DNA from: Paenibacillus sp. BK033
GTDB taxonomy: Bacteria; Bacillota; Bacilli; Paenibacillales; Paenibacillaceae
DNA length: 64,000 bases
NCBI RefSeq assembly: GCF_004345425.1
Contig: NZ_SLVP01000004.1
Location: 248,001-312,000, forward strand
Reading direction: 5' to 3'
This document shows, in pieces, positions 25,790 to 35,374 of the stretch. The notes below the pieces were generated by a model that was not told the DNA's origin, searched no databases, and was given only the letters and a program-made list of their open reading frames with translations. A program made the translations under genes and the position numbers. The first letter of the stretch is position 1. Each line of letters opens with the position of its first letter.

Positions 25790-26758
25790 ATGGCCAAACC
25801 CGCCACACCATTAATAAATCATGAAGTTGCGCAAACGGCTCGGAAGAAGGCGGGCAAAAGACTTGTCATTCGAAGACAGTATCAGCTGCTGCTCATGTCA
25901 ACGCCTTTTGTGCTTCTCGTTATGCTGTTCTCGTTCGGCCCGCTCTGGGGCTGGATCATGGCCTTCCAGCATTACAAGGTTGCGCTTGGCCTATGGCAAT
26001 CGCCATGGGCGGGCTTCGATAACTTTAGGCTGCTCTTCCAGGATCCCCAGTTCTTCAATGCGCTGCGCAACACCGTCGTCATGGGAGTGCTGAATCTGGT
26101 GACAAGCTTTATCGGAGCCATTGGCCTCGCCCTGCTCCTGAACGAAGTGCGGTTTGTGTTCTTCAAGCGGGTGATTCAGACGTTAACCTATATCCCGCAT
26201 TTCGTTTCCTGGGTTGTCATCGCGAACATCTTCGCTACGCTGCTGTCCCCGGACGCCGGCGTTGTGAACGCGATATTGCTGAAGCTGGGCTTCATTCATG
26301 AACCGATTTATTTTCTCGGGGAAGAGAAGCTGTTCTGGTGGATTCATACGGCGGCGAACTTCTGGAAGGAGCTTGGCTGGAATACGATCATCTACCTTGC
26401 GGTGCTCGTGGGGCTTAACCCGGAGCATTACGAGGCGGCCGAAGTCGACGGAGCAACAAGGTGGCAGAAAATGCGCTATATTTCCATCCCGGGCCTTATG
26501 CCAACGGCGATTCTGCTGCTTATCCTAAGCGTCGGCTGGATCGTCCAAAGCGGTTACGAATCCCAGTTCCTCCTCGGCAATCCGGTCGTCATCAACCGTT
26601 CCGAGGTGCTGGATCTGTACGCCTTGAATTACTCGACCAGCATTGGCGATTACTCTTACGGCGTCGCGGTCAGCATGTTCAAATCGATTGTTAGTCTTGT
26701 GCTTGTCCTGCTGGTTAACTACACGGCGAGAAAAACATCCGGCAGCCGTTTATTCTAA
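25790..26758 (+). CDS. Carbohydrate ABC transporter permease (LplB type, CUT1)
   Basis: A 322-residue permease with six helices. The first helix is LLLMSTPFVLLVMLFSFGPLWGWIMAF, and the ATPase-contacting EAA loop reads YEAAEVDGATRWQKMRYISIPGL. This sequence type (LplB/YtcP-like) imports complex oligosaccharides such as pectic or hemicellulose fragments. 22 nt after the GH42 gene, with AAAGGAG before the ATG. No ATPase gene is in the locus; a shared MsmX-like ATPase is expected elsewhere. Confidence 0.93.
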   Translation: MAKPATPLINHEVAQTARKKAGKRLVIRRQYQLLLMSTPFVLLVMLFSFGPLWGWIMAFQHYKVALGLWQSPWAGFDNFRLLFQDPQFFNALRNTVVMGVLNLVTSFIGAIGLALLLNEVRFVFFKRVIQTLTYIPHFVSWVVIANIFATLLSPDAGVVNAILLKLGFIHEPIYFLGEEKLFWWIHTAANFWKELGWNTIIYLAVLVGLNPEHYEAAEVDGATRWQKMRYISIPGLMPTAILLLILSVGWIVQSGYESQFLLGNPVVINRSEVLDLYALNYSTSIGDYSYGVAVSMFKSIVSLVLVLLVNYTARKTSGSRLF

Positions 26759-26787
26759 CGGACCGGCTTGCAAGGAGGTGAGAGAAC

Positions 26788-27678
26788 ATGTTTGTCAGGA
26801 GGTCCACAGGAGATGTCATCTTCAGTGCTTGCAACTATATCCTGCTGTTGCTGCTCGGCATCGGAACGTTATTCCCGTTTCTCAATCTGGCGGCCATCTC
26901 CTTAAACGATGCGGGCGATACGCTGAAGGGCACCATTTATGTCTGGCCCCGCGTCTTTACGTTGGAGAACTACGGCACGATATTCGCCAATGACGGTCTG
27001 GCAGCCGCGGCTGTCCGTTCGGTGATCCGGACCTTGGTTGGCACCGTGCTGGGCGTTTTATGCACGGCGATGCTGGCTTACGCGCTAAGCAGGAAGGAGT
27101 TTTTCCTCCGCAAGCCGTTTAACGTTATCCTGATCATCACGATGTACGTCAACGGCGGCTTGATTCCTTTTTACCTGCTGGTCAAGAATATCGGCCTAAT
27201 GAATCATGCGGCCGTCTATATTCTGCCGATGCTGATCGGGGTGTTTAACGTCATCATTATGCGAAGCTATTTCGAGCAGCTGCCGGAGGGGATCGTGGAG
27301 TCGGCCAGAATCGACGGCGCATCGGATTTCCAAATCCTGTTCCGGATCGTGCTTCAGATCAGCTTGCCCGTTTTATCGACTATTACGCTGTACATCGCCG
27401 TGCAGCATTGGAACTCCTGGTTCGATAACTATCTGTACGCGAGCAGGAACGAGAACCTGAATCTGCTGCAATACGAGCTGCAGAAAATTCTGATCAGCTC
27501 CGTTAACCAGGTCATGAGCGCCAATACCCACATCGATGCAACGGATGCCAGACGGACTAATCCGGAGACGATCCGGGCGGCAATGACGATCATCGTCACC
27601 CTGCCGATTCTGCTGGTGTACCCGTTCCTGCAAAAGTATTTCGTGAAAGGAATGACCTTCGCGGCCATGAAGGAATAG
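26788..27678 (+). CDS. Carbohydrate ABC transporter permease (YtcP/LplC type, CUT1)
   Basis: A 296-residue permease, six helices, starting IFSACNYILLLLLGIGTLFPFLNLAAISLND. The EAA loop reads PEGIVESARIDGASDFQILFRIVLQISLPVL. It pairs with the preceding permease. A strong AAGGAGGTGAG sits 7 nt before the ATG. Last residues MTFAAMKE are typical of the family. Confidence 0.93.
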   Translation: MFVRRSTGDVIFSACNYILLLLLGIGTLFPFLNLAAISLNDAGDTLKGTIYVWPRVFTLENYGTIFANDGLAAAAVRSVIRTLVGTVLGVLCTAMLAYALSRKEFFLRKPFNVILIITMYVNGGLIPFYLLVKNIGLMNHAAVYILPMLIGVFNVIIMRSYFEQLPEGIVESARIDGASDFQILFRIVLQISLPVLSTITLYIAVQHWNSWFDNYLYASRNENLNLLQYELQKILISSVNQVMSANTHIDATDARRTNPETIRAAMTIIVTLPILLVYPFLQKYFVKGMTFAAMKE

Positions 27679-27749
27679 GCGGCCAAGAGGGGGATTGTCG
27701 GAATTCCGATACCGGTGATATGATCATGACAAGATGAGAGGGTGTCCAT

Positions 27750-29483
27750 ATGTCCAAGACATGGAAAAAAGGGTTAACGCTGCTGACGGCTTCCGTTATG
27801 CTCACAGGTGTTGTGGCAGCCTGCTCCTCCAATAACAACGGGGGCGGCAATACGGAAGCATCAGGCAACGGCGGAAATGCGAAGGCCAGCAACGCAACAA
27901 ATGAAGGCGCTTCCAATGAGCCGGCAAAGGCTCCGCTCGAACCGATTACGTACACGATGAACACGACCGACGAGAAGCTGACTTGGGATACGCCGATCCA
28001 GAAAATGTTTACGGAGAAAACGGGCGTTTCCTTTAAATACGATCTGATCGTAGGGGAAGAGACGCAAAAGCAGGATCTCTGGCTCGCTTCCGGCGACTAC
28101 CCGGACATCATGGCGATGGGGCCGCAGGAAATCCAGAAATACAAAGACGGCGGAGCGCTTATCCCGCTGAACGATCTGATCGATCAATACGGACCGAACA
28201 TCAAAGATAAGTTCGGCGAATACTTCAATCTCCTCAAGGACGAAGACGGCAAGATCTGGTCTCTTTACGGCGTGAACAAGAGCCGCGAAGCGAAGGCGGA
28301 TGCCTCGGCCAACTTCATCGTCCAATATGACGTGCTGAAAGAAGCGGGTTATCCGCAAATTAAGACGCTCGACCAGCTGTACGATATCCTCAAAGCGTAC
28401 AAAGACAAACATCCTCAGATTGACGGCAAGGAAACGATCGGCTTCTCCGGCGCCATGACGGGCTGGCAAGTCAACATCGAATACAATAACCCGATTATCA
28501 GCGCGTCCGGCTTGCCTGACCACGGCAACTTCCGGATCGATGCGTCCGGCAAGGTCGAATACAACCCGGTCACCGAGGACGCGAAGAAATACTACTCCTT
28601 CCTGAACAAGCTTTATCAGAACGGGCTTTACGACAAAGAGGCTTTCTCGCAGGACGATCTGTCGAAAAAGCTTGCGCAAGGCCGCGTATTAGCTGCTTAC
28701 GCGCCGAAATGGATGGTGGGCAACGTCGAGACGCAGTTCCGTCTAGACGGGCATCCGGAGCGTCAATACGCTTACCTGCCGCTATTCTTCTCGGAGGATA
28801 CGGTTGACCAATCGAACACGGTTGTTCCAACGTTCGCGGGAAGCCTGCAGTGGGCGGTTACGAAGTCCGCGAAAAACCCGGAGCGGTTCATCCAGTTTAT
28901 CGACTACCTGTTCTCCGACGAAGGCCAGATTTTATCGCAATGGGGCATTGAAGGCACGCATTACGAAGTGAAGGACGGCAAGCGGACCCTGCTGCCGGCC
29001 GAGCTGGAGGCCCGCAAGAACGATCCCGACCATGGCACCAAAGAAGGCTTTACGAGCAACGGCACGGGCAGCGGCTCCTGGTTCAACGTTGGCGACGGCG
29101 CGAAGCTGAGCGACGGCGATTACGCCACTCCGCTGACCAAGGATTATCAGCTCAGCCTGTACGATGACATGACCAAAGAAGTATTGTCCAAATACGGCAA
29201 GCAGACCTGGGCGGACTTCCTTCCTCCTGCGCAGGTGGTGCCGGGCTATCTGTGGCAGGTGACGCCTCCGGACAATATCAACCTGCAGGCCAAGAAGATT
29301 GAAGAGGCCTGGAAGAAATATTTGCCGAAGCTCATCATGGCGAAGAACCCGACCGATTTCGATACCAGCTGGGACGGCATGAAGTCCACGATGGAAAAAG
29401 CGGGTCTGCAGGAAGTGAACGACGCTTATACGAAGCTGTGGGCCGACTTTAACGCCAAATTCAAAGCGAGCATCGGGGAGTAA
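27750..29483 (+). CDS. Extracellular solute-binding lipoprotein (LplA/LipO type)
   Basis: A 577-residue lipoprotein with lipobox VVAAC (Cys25), a Gly/Asn/Ala linker, then a large type-I-sugar binding protein (EPITYTMNTTDEKLTWDTPIQKMFTEKTGV; WLASGDYPDIMAMG). Size and motif belong to the LplA/LipO/YtcQ group, larger than maltose-type binders and used for long oligosaccharides. It captures the substrate for the two upstream permeases. Separated from the sensor kinase by a terminator. Confidence 0.92.
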   Translation: MSKTWKKGLTLLTASVMLTGVVAACSSNNNGGGNTEASGNGGNAKASNATNEGASNEPAKAPLEPITYTMNTTDEKLTWDTPIQKMFTEKTGVSFKYDLIVGEETQKQDLWLASGDYPDIMAMGPQEIQKYKDGGALIPLNDLIDQYGPNIKDKFGEYFNLLKDEDGKIWSLYGVNKSREAKADASANFIVQYDVLKEAGYPQIKTLDQLYDILKAYKDKHPQIDGKETIGFSGAMTGWQVNIEYNNPIISASGLPDHGNFRIDASGKVEYNPVTEDAKKYYSFLNKLYQNGLYDKEAFSQDDLSKKLAQGRVLAAYAPKWMVGNVETQFRLDGHPERQYAYLPLFFSEDTVDQSNTVVPTFAGSLQWAVTKSAKNPERFIQFIDYLFSDEGQILSQWGIEGTHYEVKDGKRTLLPAELEARKNDPDHGTKEGFTSNGTGSGSWFNVGDGAKLSDGDYATPLTKDYQLSLYDDMTKEVLSKYGKQTWADFLPPAQVVPGYLWQVTPPDNINLQAKKIEEAWKKYLPKLIMAKNPTDFDTSWDGMKSTMEKAGLQEVNDAYTKLWADFNAKFKASIGE

Positions 29484-29517
29484 CTCTCCTTCGGCAGGCA
29501 GTAAGCCGTCATACCGC

Positions 29518-29548
29518 GTACGCCTTGACCCAAGGCGTACGTTCTTTT
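29518..29548 (+). terminator. Terminator between transporter operon and YesM/YesN genes
   Basis: GTACGCCTT (29518-29526) and AAGGCGTAC (29532-29540) pair around a 5-nt loop and are followed by GTTCTTTTG. It would limit readthrough into the two-component genes. Confidence 0.75.
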
Positions 29549-29598
29549 GCTTCATGAACCTAATTCATCCAATTCGACAGAGAAGAGGGATAAGACGC

Positions 29599-31395
29599 AT
29601 GAAAATCCGGACCAAGCTCATTCTAGCCAACCTGTTCATCGTCTTATTCCTGCTAGGCTCCGTGACGTACGCGTTGACCAAACGGAGCAGCGATCTCGTG
29701 CATGAGCATATCGTGCAGAACGCAACGTTATCGCTTTCGCAGATCGGCCAGAACCTCGATAACCGGCTGGCCTCGTACGAGGATGTGGCGAATACGCTGT
29801 TTCTCAATCCCTCGCTTAACCTGATCCTGGATCAGCGGTATGCGGATCAGCTGGAGGCCTACGAGGTGTACTCGGAGCAATTCCAGCCGTTCCTTTCGGC
29901 GATCCAGTCGACCCGGGATGTCATGAAGGTGGACGTGTATACGGATAATCCCTCCTTCTTCTTCTCCAACGTCCAGCTCATTGACAACGGGATCCGCAAT
30001 TCGGACTGGTACACGGAGGTAATGTCGAATAACACGGGCGGCTACTGGACCCATCCTTACTTGACTTTTCCGAAGAAAGAACCGGTCGTCAGCTTCCGCA
30101 AACGGCTGAACAACGTGAATCGGGACTCGCCAAGCGTAGTGTCTCTGGAGATCCGGCTTAAGAATCTCGCCCAGCTGGTTGATCTGGAGAGCAAGAACAA
30201 ACGGGTTATATTTGCGTTGTCCGACGGGACGGTGCTGATCGACAGCGATAAGGAAAACGCGGTGGGGAACGTAAGCGAGCTGCCGTTTGGCGGCCAGGTG
30301 ATGAGCGGAATGGACGGAAGCTTCAATCAGACGCTCAATAAGGAATCGTACCAGATTCTGTTCCAGACGCTGAACTCCCGCAATATCGTCAAAGGCATGA
30401 AGGTCATCGCTTTCGTCCCGACCGAAGAGCTGTCGGCGAAGCTGCTTCAGCTCCGTTCGCTCGCGCTGCTGCTATTCGCTCTCGCGCTGGCCGTCTCCGT
30501 GCTTCTCATCTCCGTTATGTCTGTCAGCTTGACGCGGCGTTTGAGCGATCTGGCCGTGAAGATGAAGCGGCTGAACCGGGATAAGTTCGACAGCTTTGTG
30601 GATGTCAAGGGAAGCGATGAGGTCGCTCAGCTTGGCGAGATGTTCAACCTTATGGTCCGCAGGCTGCGCGAGCTGATCGGCGAGGTGTACCAGTCCGAGC
30701 TTGACCGGAGGGAAAATGCGCTGCGGACGAAGGAAGTGGAGCTGTACGCTTTGCAGACGCAGATTAATCCGCATTTTTTGTTCAATACGCTGAATATGAT
30801 CCGGGGCAAGCTGCTTATTGCCGGGGACCGGGACAATGCGAAGGTGATCGGCCTGCTGGCGAAGTCCTTCCGCATGATGCTGAAGAAAGGCGGCCCCACG
30901 ATTCGGCTCTCGGAGGAGCTTGATTTCATCAGCAGCTATTTGCAAATTCAGCAATACCGGTTCGGCGACAAGTTTACTTACGAGATAGACGTGCCCGAGG
31001 AAGAGATGGATGCTCTGGTGCCTAAGCTGTGCATTCAGCCCATCGTGGAAAATGCGATCTCCCACGGCATCGAGCTGAGCCCGAAGCCTTCGAATATCCG
31101 GATAAGCGGACAGCGGAGGGGCAAGGAGCTGCTCTTGATTATCCGGGATAACGGACTGGGAATTGCGGCCGAGCGGCTGGCGGACATTCAGAGCCGGCTT
31201 CGCAGCGATGACAGTCTGACGGGCGACGCTCATATCGGCCTGCAAAACGTGCAGCACCGGCTGAAGCATTTATTCGGGGAGTCCTACGGGCTGGAAATTA
31301 CCAGCGAGGACGGGGCCTGGACGGAAGTAACGATGAGCATTCCGAGAGACGGACAGGAGGAGGCGCCGGATGTACGACGTGTTAATCGTGGATGA
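29599..31395 (+). CDS. Sensor histidine kinase, YesM type
   Basis: A 598-residue membrane kinase: helix 1 at about 7-27, an extracellular sensor domain to about 285 and helix 2 at about 290-312 (SLALLLFALALAVSVLLISVMSVS). HAMP follows (about 315-367), then the His_kinase domain with H392 in QTQINPHFLFNTL. In HATPase_c, VENAISHGIELSP (N box) and IRDNGLGI (G1) are visible. Such kinases sense extracellular sugar or the transporter's binding protein and phosphorylate a YesN partner. ATG 29599 was preferred (GAGGGA 8 nt upstream) over 29554. The 3' end overlaps its response regulator by 26 nt. Confidence 0.93.
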   Translation: MKIRTKLILANLFIVLFLLGSVTYALTKRSSDLVHEHIVQNATLSLSQIGQNLDNRLASYEDVANTLFLNPSLNLILDQRYADQLEAYEVYSEQFQPFLSAIQSTRDVMKVDVYTDNPSFFFSNVQLIDNGIRNSDWYTEVMSNNTGGYWTHPYLTFPKKEPVVSFRKRLNNVNRDSPSVVSLEIRLKNLAQLVDLESKNKRVIFALSDGTVLIDSDKENAVGNVSELPFGGQVMSGMDGSFNQTLNKESYQILFQTLNSRNIVKGMKVIAFVPTEELSAKLLQLRSLALLLFALALAVSVLLISVMSVSLTRRLSDLAVKMKRLNRDKFDSFVDVKGSDEVAQLGEMFNLMVRRLRELIGEVYQSELDRRENALRTKEVELYALQTQINPHFLFNTLNMIRGKLLIAGDRDNAKVIGLLAKSFRMMLKKGGPTIRLSEELDFISSYLQIQQYRFGDKFTYEIDVPEEEMDALVPKLCIQPIVENAISHGIELSPKPSNIRISGQRRGKELLLIIRDNGLGIAAERLADIQSRLRSDDSLTGDAHIGLQNVQHRLKHLFGESYGLEITSEDGAWTEVTMSIPRDGQEEAPDVRRVNRG

Positions 31396-32938
31396 TGAAC
31401 CGGTGGCGCGGCAGTCGCTGCGTTATCTGATTGATTGGGAGGAGCTGGGCTTTACCGTTAAGGGGGAAGCGCAGGATGGGCAGCAGGCGCTCGATATGCT
31501 GAGAGACAACCGGTATGCCCTCGTATTGACCGATATCCGGATGCCTGTGGTTAACGGTCTGGAGATGGCCGCCGCCATGCAGGAGTTTACGGATACGCCC
31601 GTTGTAATTTTGAGCGGCTATGACGATTTCGCTTACGCCCGCGAGGGGCTGAGGCTTGGGGTGAAGGAATATTTGCTGAAGCCCGTGGATGAAGAGGATC
31701 TGATTGCCTTGCTGAAAAAGCTTGCCGCCGGCATGCGCGAGCAGCAGCTCCTGGAGAAGCGGCAGCGTCTTGGCTTGTCGGCCGGCCGGGACCAGCTGCT
31801 TCGCCGCTTGGTGCACGGGCAGATCGCCCCCCGGGAGCTGGAGGAGCAGCTGAGGCTGCTCGGACTTCACGCGAAGGAAGAGAGATATGCTTGCCTCCTG
31901 CTGGAGCTTGATTTTATCGCGGACGGAGAGATGCCGGACCGGGATACCGAACTGATGCGTTTCGCCATCCGCAACATTGCGGAGGAAGTAACGAACGGCA
32001 GCGGCTACGTATTTGAGGAGTCCGAGGAGCGAATCGGCGTCCTGCTGGGCGGTCCCGCGCGCGGGATGGGGCTGGACGATTGCCGTCAGTGGGGGGAGCG
32101 TCTGCTGTCTTCGGCAGTTAAGTATGCCAAGGCGTCGGTAACGGTCGGGATTGGCGGGAGCGTTGGTTCTGTGGCGGATATCAAGCAGTCTTGGAGCGAG
32201 GCGGAGGAAGCGCTCGACGGAAAATTCCTGTCCGGGACCGGAACGGTTCTGCTGCCCCGCTGGAAAGCGGAAGCAGGCGACAGGGAACCGGATGCGCTCC
32301 GGGCACTGGAAGCAGAGGCGCTGGAGATGGCGCGCAGCTGCCGGCGGACGGATACGATCCGCGCTTTGGGCCGGCTGTGGGAGTGCTTCCGAACCGAGCA
32401 AGTGCCGGAGAGCCGCGCGAAAATGTCGGTGCTCGAGCTTTTCATCCAGCTGTTCCGGATGATGAAGGAGCAGGGGGCGAGCCACGACCGGCTGTTTGAC
32501 CCGTCCTTGGGAGATTACGAGCGGATCATGCGGATCAAGACGATGGATGAGCTGCTTCGCTTCACCGAAGGCAAATGCTGCGAAGTCGTGGATGCGATGC
32601 AGCGGACCAAGGAGGTGCGGCCGAACAAGATCGTCGCGGAGGTCAAGCGGATCGTCCAGGAGCAGTACGGCGGACCGATCTCCCTGCGGGAAGTGGCGGC
32701 TACGATCTATATGAATCCCAATTATCTAGGCAAGCTCTTTAAGGCGAACACCGATCAATCCTTTAATGATTATGTCTTGCAAGTGAGGATGGAGAAGGCG
32801 AAAGAGCTGCTGCTTCATACGGATAAAAAAGTCTATGAAATAGCCCAGGAGGTTGGCTTCAGCGAACTGGATTGGTTCTATAAACGATTTAAAGCGTACA
32901 CGGGCGTTAGCACCGGAGATTACCGGAATGCCCGCTGA
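31370..32938 (+). CDS. AraC-type response regulator, YesN type
   Basis: A 522-residue regulator. The receiver domain occupies about 1-120 with acidic D8-D9, phospho-acceptor D55 (LTDIRMP) and K105 region (LLKPVDEED). A long linker of the YesN type follows, then two AraC HTHs in the last 100 residues (ISLREVAATIYMNPNYLGKLFKANTDQSFNDYV and KVYEIAQEVGFSELDWFYKRFKAYTGVST). GGAGGAGG lies 7 nt before the ATG, within the kinase gene. It probably activates the flanking glycan-use genes. Confidence 0.94.
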   Translation: MYDVLIVDDEPVARQSLRYLIDWEELGFTVKGEAQDGQQALDMLRDNRYALVLTDIRMPVVNGLEMAAAMQEFTDTPVVILSGYDDFAYAREGLRLGVKEYLLKPVDEEDLIALLKKLAAGMREQQLLEKRQRLGLSAGRDQLLRRLVHGQIAPRELEEQLRLLGLHAKEERYACLLLELDFIADGEMPDRDTELMRFAIRNIAEEVTNGSGYVFEESEERIGVLLGGPARGMGLDDCRQWGERLLSSAVKYAKASVTVGIGGSVGSVADIKQSWSEAEEALDGKFLSGTGTVLLPRWKAEAGDREPDALRALEAEALEMARSCRRTDTIRALGRLWECFRTEQVPESRAKMSVLELFIQLFRMMKEQGASHDRLFDPSLGDYERIMRIKTMDELLRFTEGKCCEVVDAMQRTKEVRPNKIVAEVKRIVQEQYGGPISLREVAATIYMNPNYLGKLFKANTDQSFNDYVLQVRMEKAKELLLHTDKKVYEIAQEVGFSELDWFYKRFKAYTGVSTGDYRNAR

Positions 32939-32956
32939 CGGGAATCGGAGGAGAAG

Positions 32957-35374
32957 ATGGACGAGAATAGAGCTTGGACGGCGAAATGGATCTGGGCGGA
33001 GCCAAGTCATAATAGCGGCCCGGCAAACGGAAGCATGGAAACGGTGCTGTTTCGCAGAAGCTTCGGCATTCCCGCGAACGAAAGCGTAAAGCTTAAGCTT
33101 CTTGTGTCCGCGGACAGCCGCTTCCGGCTGTACGTGAACGGGCAGCCGGTTGCTTACGGACCATGCAAAGGCGATTTGAATGTTCACTATTACGATGAGG
33201 TGGACGTGACGCCGCATCTGCGTCCTGGGACAAACGTGCTGGCGGCGCAGGTCGTTCATTATTCCGGGGATAAAGGTCCGGCTTCCGTCTGGCGCAAGGA
33301 GCGGGGAGTCTTTCTGCTCGAAGGCAGCCTGCAGGGATTGGACGGCCGGGTGATTGAAAGGCTGGATACCGGCTGCGAAGGGTGGCGTTGTTATCCGGTT
33401 CCCGGCGAGTCGGCAAAGCTGGCGCCGGAGACGGCTACTCTCTTTATCGGGGGCGGGGAAATCGTGGACGGCGCAGGATGGCCTCGGGGCTGGCGGGATT
33501 CCGCCTTTGCGGAGGGTTGGCCGGCCGCGTCGGTGGTAGCGGACACGCATGACAAGATGTACGGCGGCTTGAGCAGCTGGCTGCTAACGCCGCGGCCCAT
33601 TCCTTTCATGAAAGAGGAAATTCGGGAATTTGCATCAATCGTTCGCGGGCATTGCGGTGAACGGATATGGTTGGACGAACCGATGGGGCCCGGCGGGAAA
33701 TTGGGAATTGAGGTAGCTGCGGGCAGCCGTCTTGTCCTGGAGCTTCATGCGGGCGAGCTTGTGGCCGGCTTTCCGCAGCTTGCGGTGAGCGGCGGAGCGG
33801 GAGCCGCGGCTTCGATCCTGTACTCGGAATGTTACGAATACGAGCCTCTTCCGAATGGACAGCGCAACAAAGGGGTTCGGGACGATCCCGATGGCAAGTC
33901 CTTGCACGGCTTCGAAGACACGTACCGGATAGCGGGATACGGAAGCGGCGCAGGCGAGCCCGAGAAGTACGAGCCGTTCCACCGCAGGGCATTTCGCTTC
34001 GTCCGTCTTACCGTTGAAGCGGCCGAAGAGCCGGTTATGGTGGAGGGGATCACTTATCTTCGTACCGGCTATCCGCTGGATGCGAAAGCAAGCTTCGCCA
34101 GCTCGGATCCATCATTGTCGCCTTTGTGGACGATCAGCTTAAATACGCTTCGAAATTGCATGCACGAGACGTACGAGGATACGCCTTATTACGAGCAGAT
34201 GCAGTATGAGATGGACAGCCGGCTGCAGGCCTTGTTCACTTATTATATTAGCGGAGATGACCGTCTCGGGCGCAAAGCCATCTACGATTTCCACAGCTCG
34301 CTGCTGCCTACGGGCATGCTGCAAAGCCGCTATCCGTCGGTTAACCGTCAGATTATCCCCGGATTTGCGTTGTTTTGGATTATGATGGTGCACGACCATT
34401 ATTGGTACTCGGGAGATCTGGCCCATGCTGCCCGGTACAGGCCAACGATCGATGCGGTGCTTGCCTGGTTCGAAGCGCGCGTGGAGCCGGAGTCCGGACT
34501 TATAGGCGTAATGCCGGAGGCCTATTGGTCCTTCGTGGATTGGACGGAGGAATGGCGCCGCAATGCCGGTGCTCCGCCTTCCGGCAGAACCCGGCCCAAT
34601 ACCGTCTATAATCTGATGGCGGCCGATGCCCTGCTTAAAGCAGCCGAGCTGAACGAAGCTACCGGGCGGCGGGATACGGGGCAGGAATACCGCCGCCGCG
34701 CCGCCGCTTTGCAGCAGGCTATCCGGCAGCACTGCTGGTCGGAGGAAAAGGGCCTGTTTACGGATAGCCCGGACTCGCCGGATGCGCTTAGCCAGCATGC
34801 CCAGATCTGGGCGGTGCTGACGGATACGGTTGCCGGCGAGAAGGCAAGGCAGCTGATGCTGCGGGCGCTGGAAACGCAAGGGCTTGCCAAGGTCTCCAGC
34901 GCGATGGCTTACTATTTGTTCCGTGCGCTCGCGAAGACCGGCATGTACGACAGAACCTTTGCATTGTGGGGGGATTGGAAGGCTCAAGTCGACCTGCATT
35001 TGACCTCTTGGGTCGAGGATCCGGTCTCGGTTCGAAGCGACTGCCATGCCTGGGGCGCGTTGCCGCTCCATGAATTCCCGGCCGAGCTGCTGGGCGTCCA
35101 GCCGTTAACGCCGGGTTTTGCGACGATTTCGGTTGCTCCAAGAATCGGGGCGCTTCAGGCGGCATCCGGTGCGGTAATTACGCCGTACGGAGCCGTAAAA
35201 ATCGAATGGAGCATTCGGGAGGCAAGATTTCGTTTGCGAGTGGAGCGGCCCGGCGCGATACCGGTACAGATCACGCTGCCAAATGGAGAGCCGCGGTATT
35301 GTACCGGCGCGGGTCCGCTTGAGTGCGAATGCGAGCTTACTACTATTGAACCCTCGGAGGAGCTTAAGCCATGA
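32957..35374 (+). CDS. GH78-type alpha-L-rhamnosidase-like protein
   Basis: An 805-residue protein without signal peptide. Residues about 1-250 hold beta domains of the rhamnosidase N-terminal type (AKWIWAEP at the start; FRLYVNGQPVAYGP). An (alpha/alpha)6 barrel follows (about 380-730) with DTPYYEQMQYEMDSRLQALFTYYISGD, the family's conserved acidic region, and SCHAWGALP-like DCHAWGALPLHEF near its end; the last domain is beta. It would remove terminal alpha-L-rhamnose from imported rhamnogalacturonan-like oligosaccharides. Related GH78 members have other or no activities, so the substrate is inferred. It overlaps the next gene by 4 nt. Confidence 0.87.
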   Translation: MDENRAWTAKWIWAEPSHNSGPANGSMETVLFRRSFGIPANESVKLKLLVSADSRFRLYVNGQPVAYGPCKGDLNVHYYDEVDVTPHLRPGTNVLAAQVVHYSGDKGPASVWRKERGVFLLEGSLQGLDGRVIERLDTGCEGWRCYPVPGESAKLAPETATLFIGGGEIVDGAGWPRGWRDSAFAEGWPAASVVADTHDKMYGGLSSWLLTPRPIPFMKEEIREFASIVRGHCGERIWLDEPMGPGGKLGIEVAAGSRLVLELHAGELVAGFPQLAVSGGAGAAASILYSECYEYEPLPNGQRNKGVRDDPDGKSLHGFEDTYRIAGYGSGAGEPEKYEPFHRRAFRFVRLTVEAAEEPVMVEGITYLRTGYPLDAKASFASSDPSLSPLWTISLNTLRNCMHETYEDTPYYEQMQYEMDSRLQALFTYYISGDDRLGRKAIYDFHSSLLPTGMLQSRYPSVNRQIIPGFALFWIMMVHDHYWYSGDLAHAARYRPTIDAVLAWFEARVEPESGLIGVMPEAYWSFVDWTEEWRRNAGAPPSGRTRPNTVYNLMAADALLKAAELNEATGRRDTGQEYRRRAAALQQAIRQHCWSEEKGLFTDSPDSPDALSQHAQIWAVLTDTVAGEKARQLMLRALETQGLAKVSSAMAYYLFRALAKTGMYDRTFALWGDWKAQVDLHLTSWVEDPVSVRSDCHAWGALPLHEFPAELLGVQPLTPGFATISVAPRIGALQAASGAVITPYGAVKIEWSIREARFRLRVERPGAIPVQITLPNGEPRYCTGAGPLECECELTTIEPSEELKP

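Noticed and set aside
24418-25806. Minus-strand open frame (462 codons) opposite the first GH42 gene
   Set aside because: Mirror of a GC-rich coding region; no family signature, and GH42 catalytic motifs prove the plus-strand frame.
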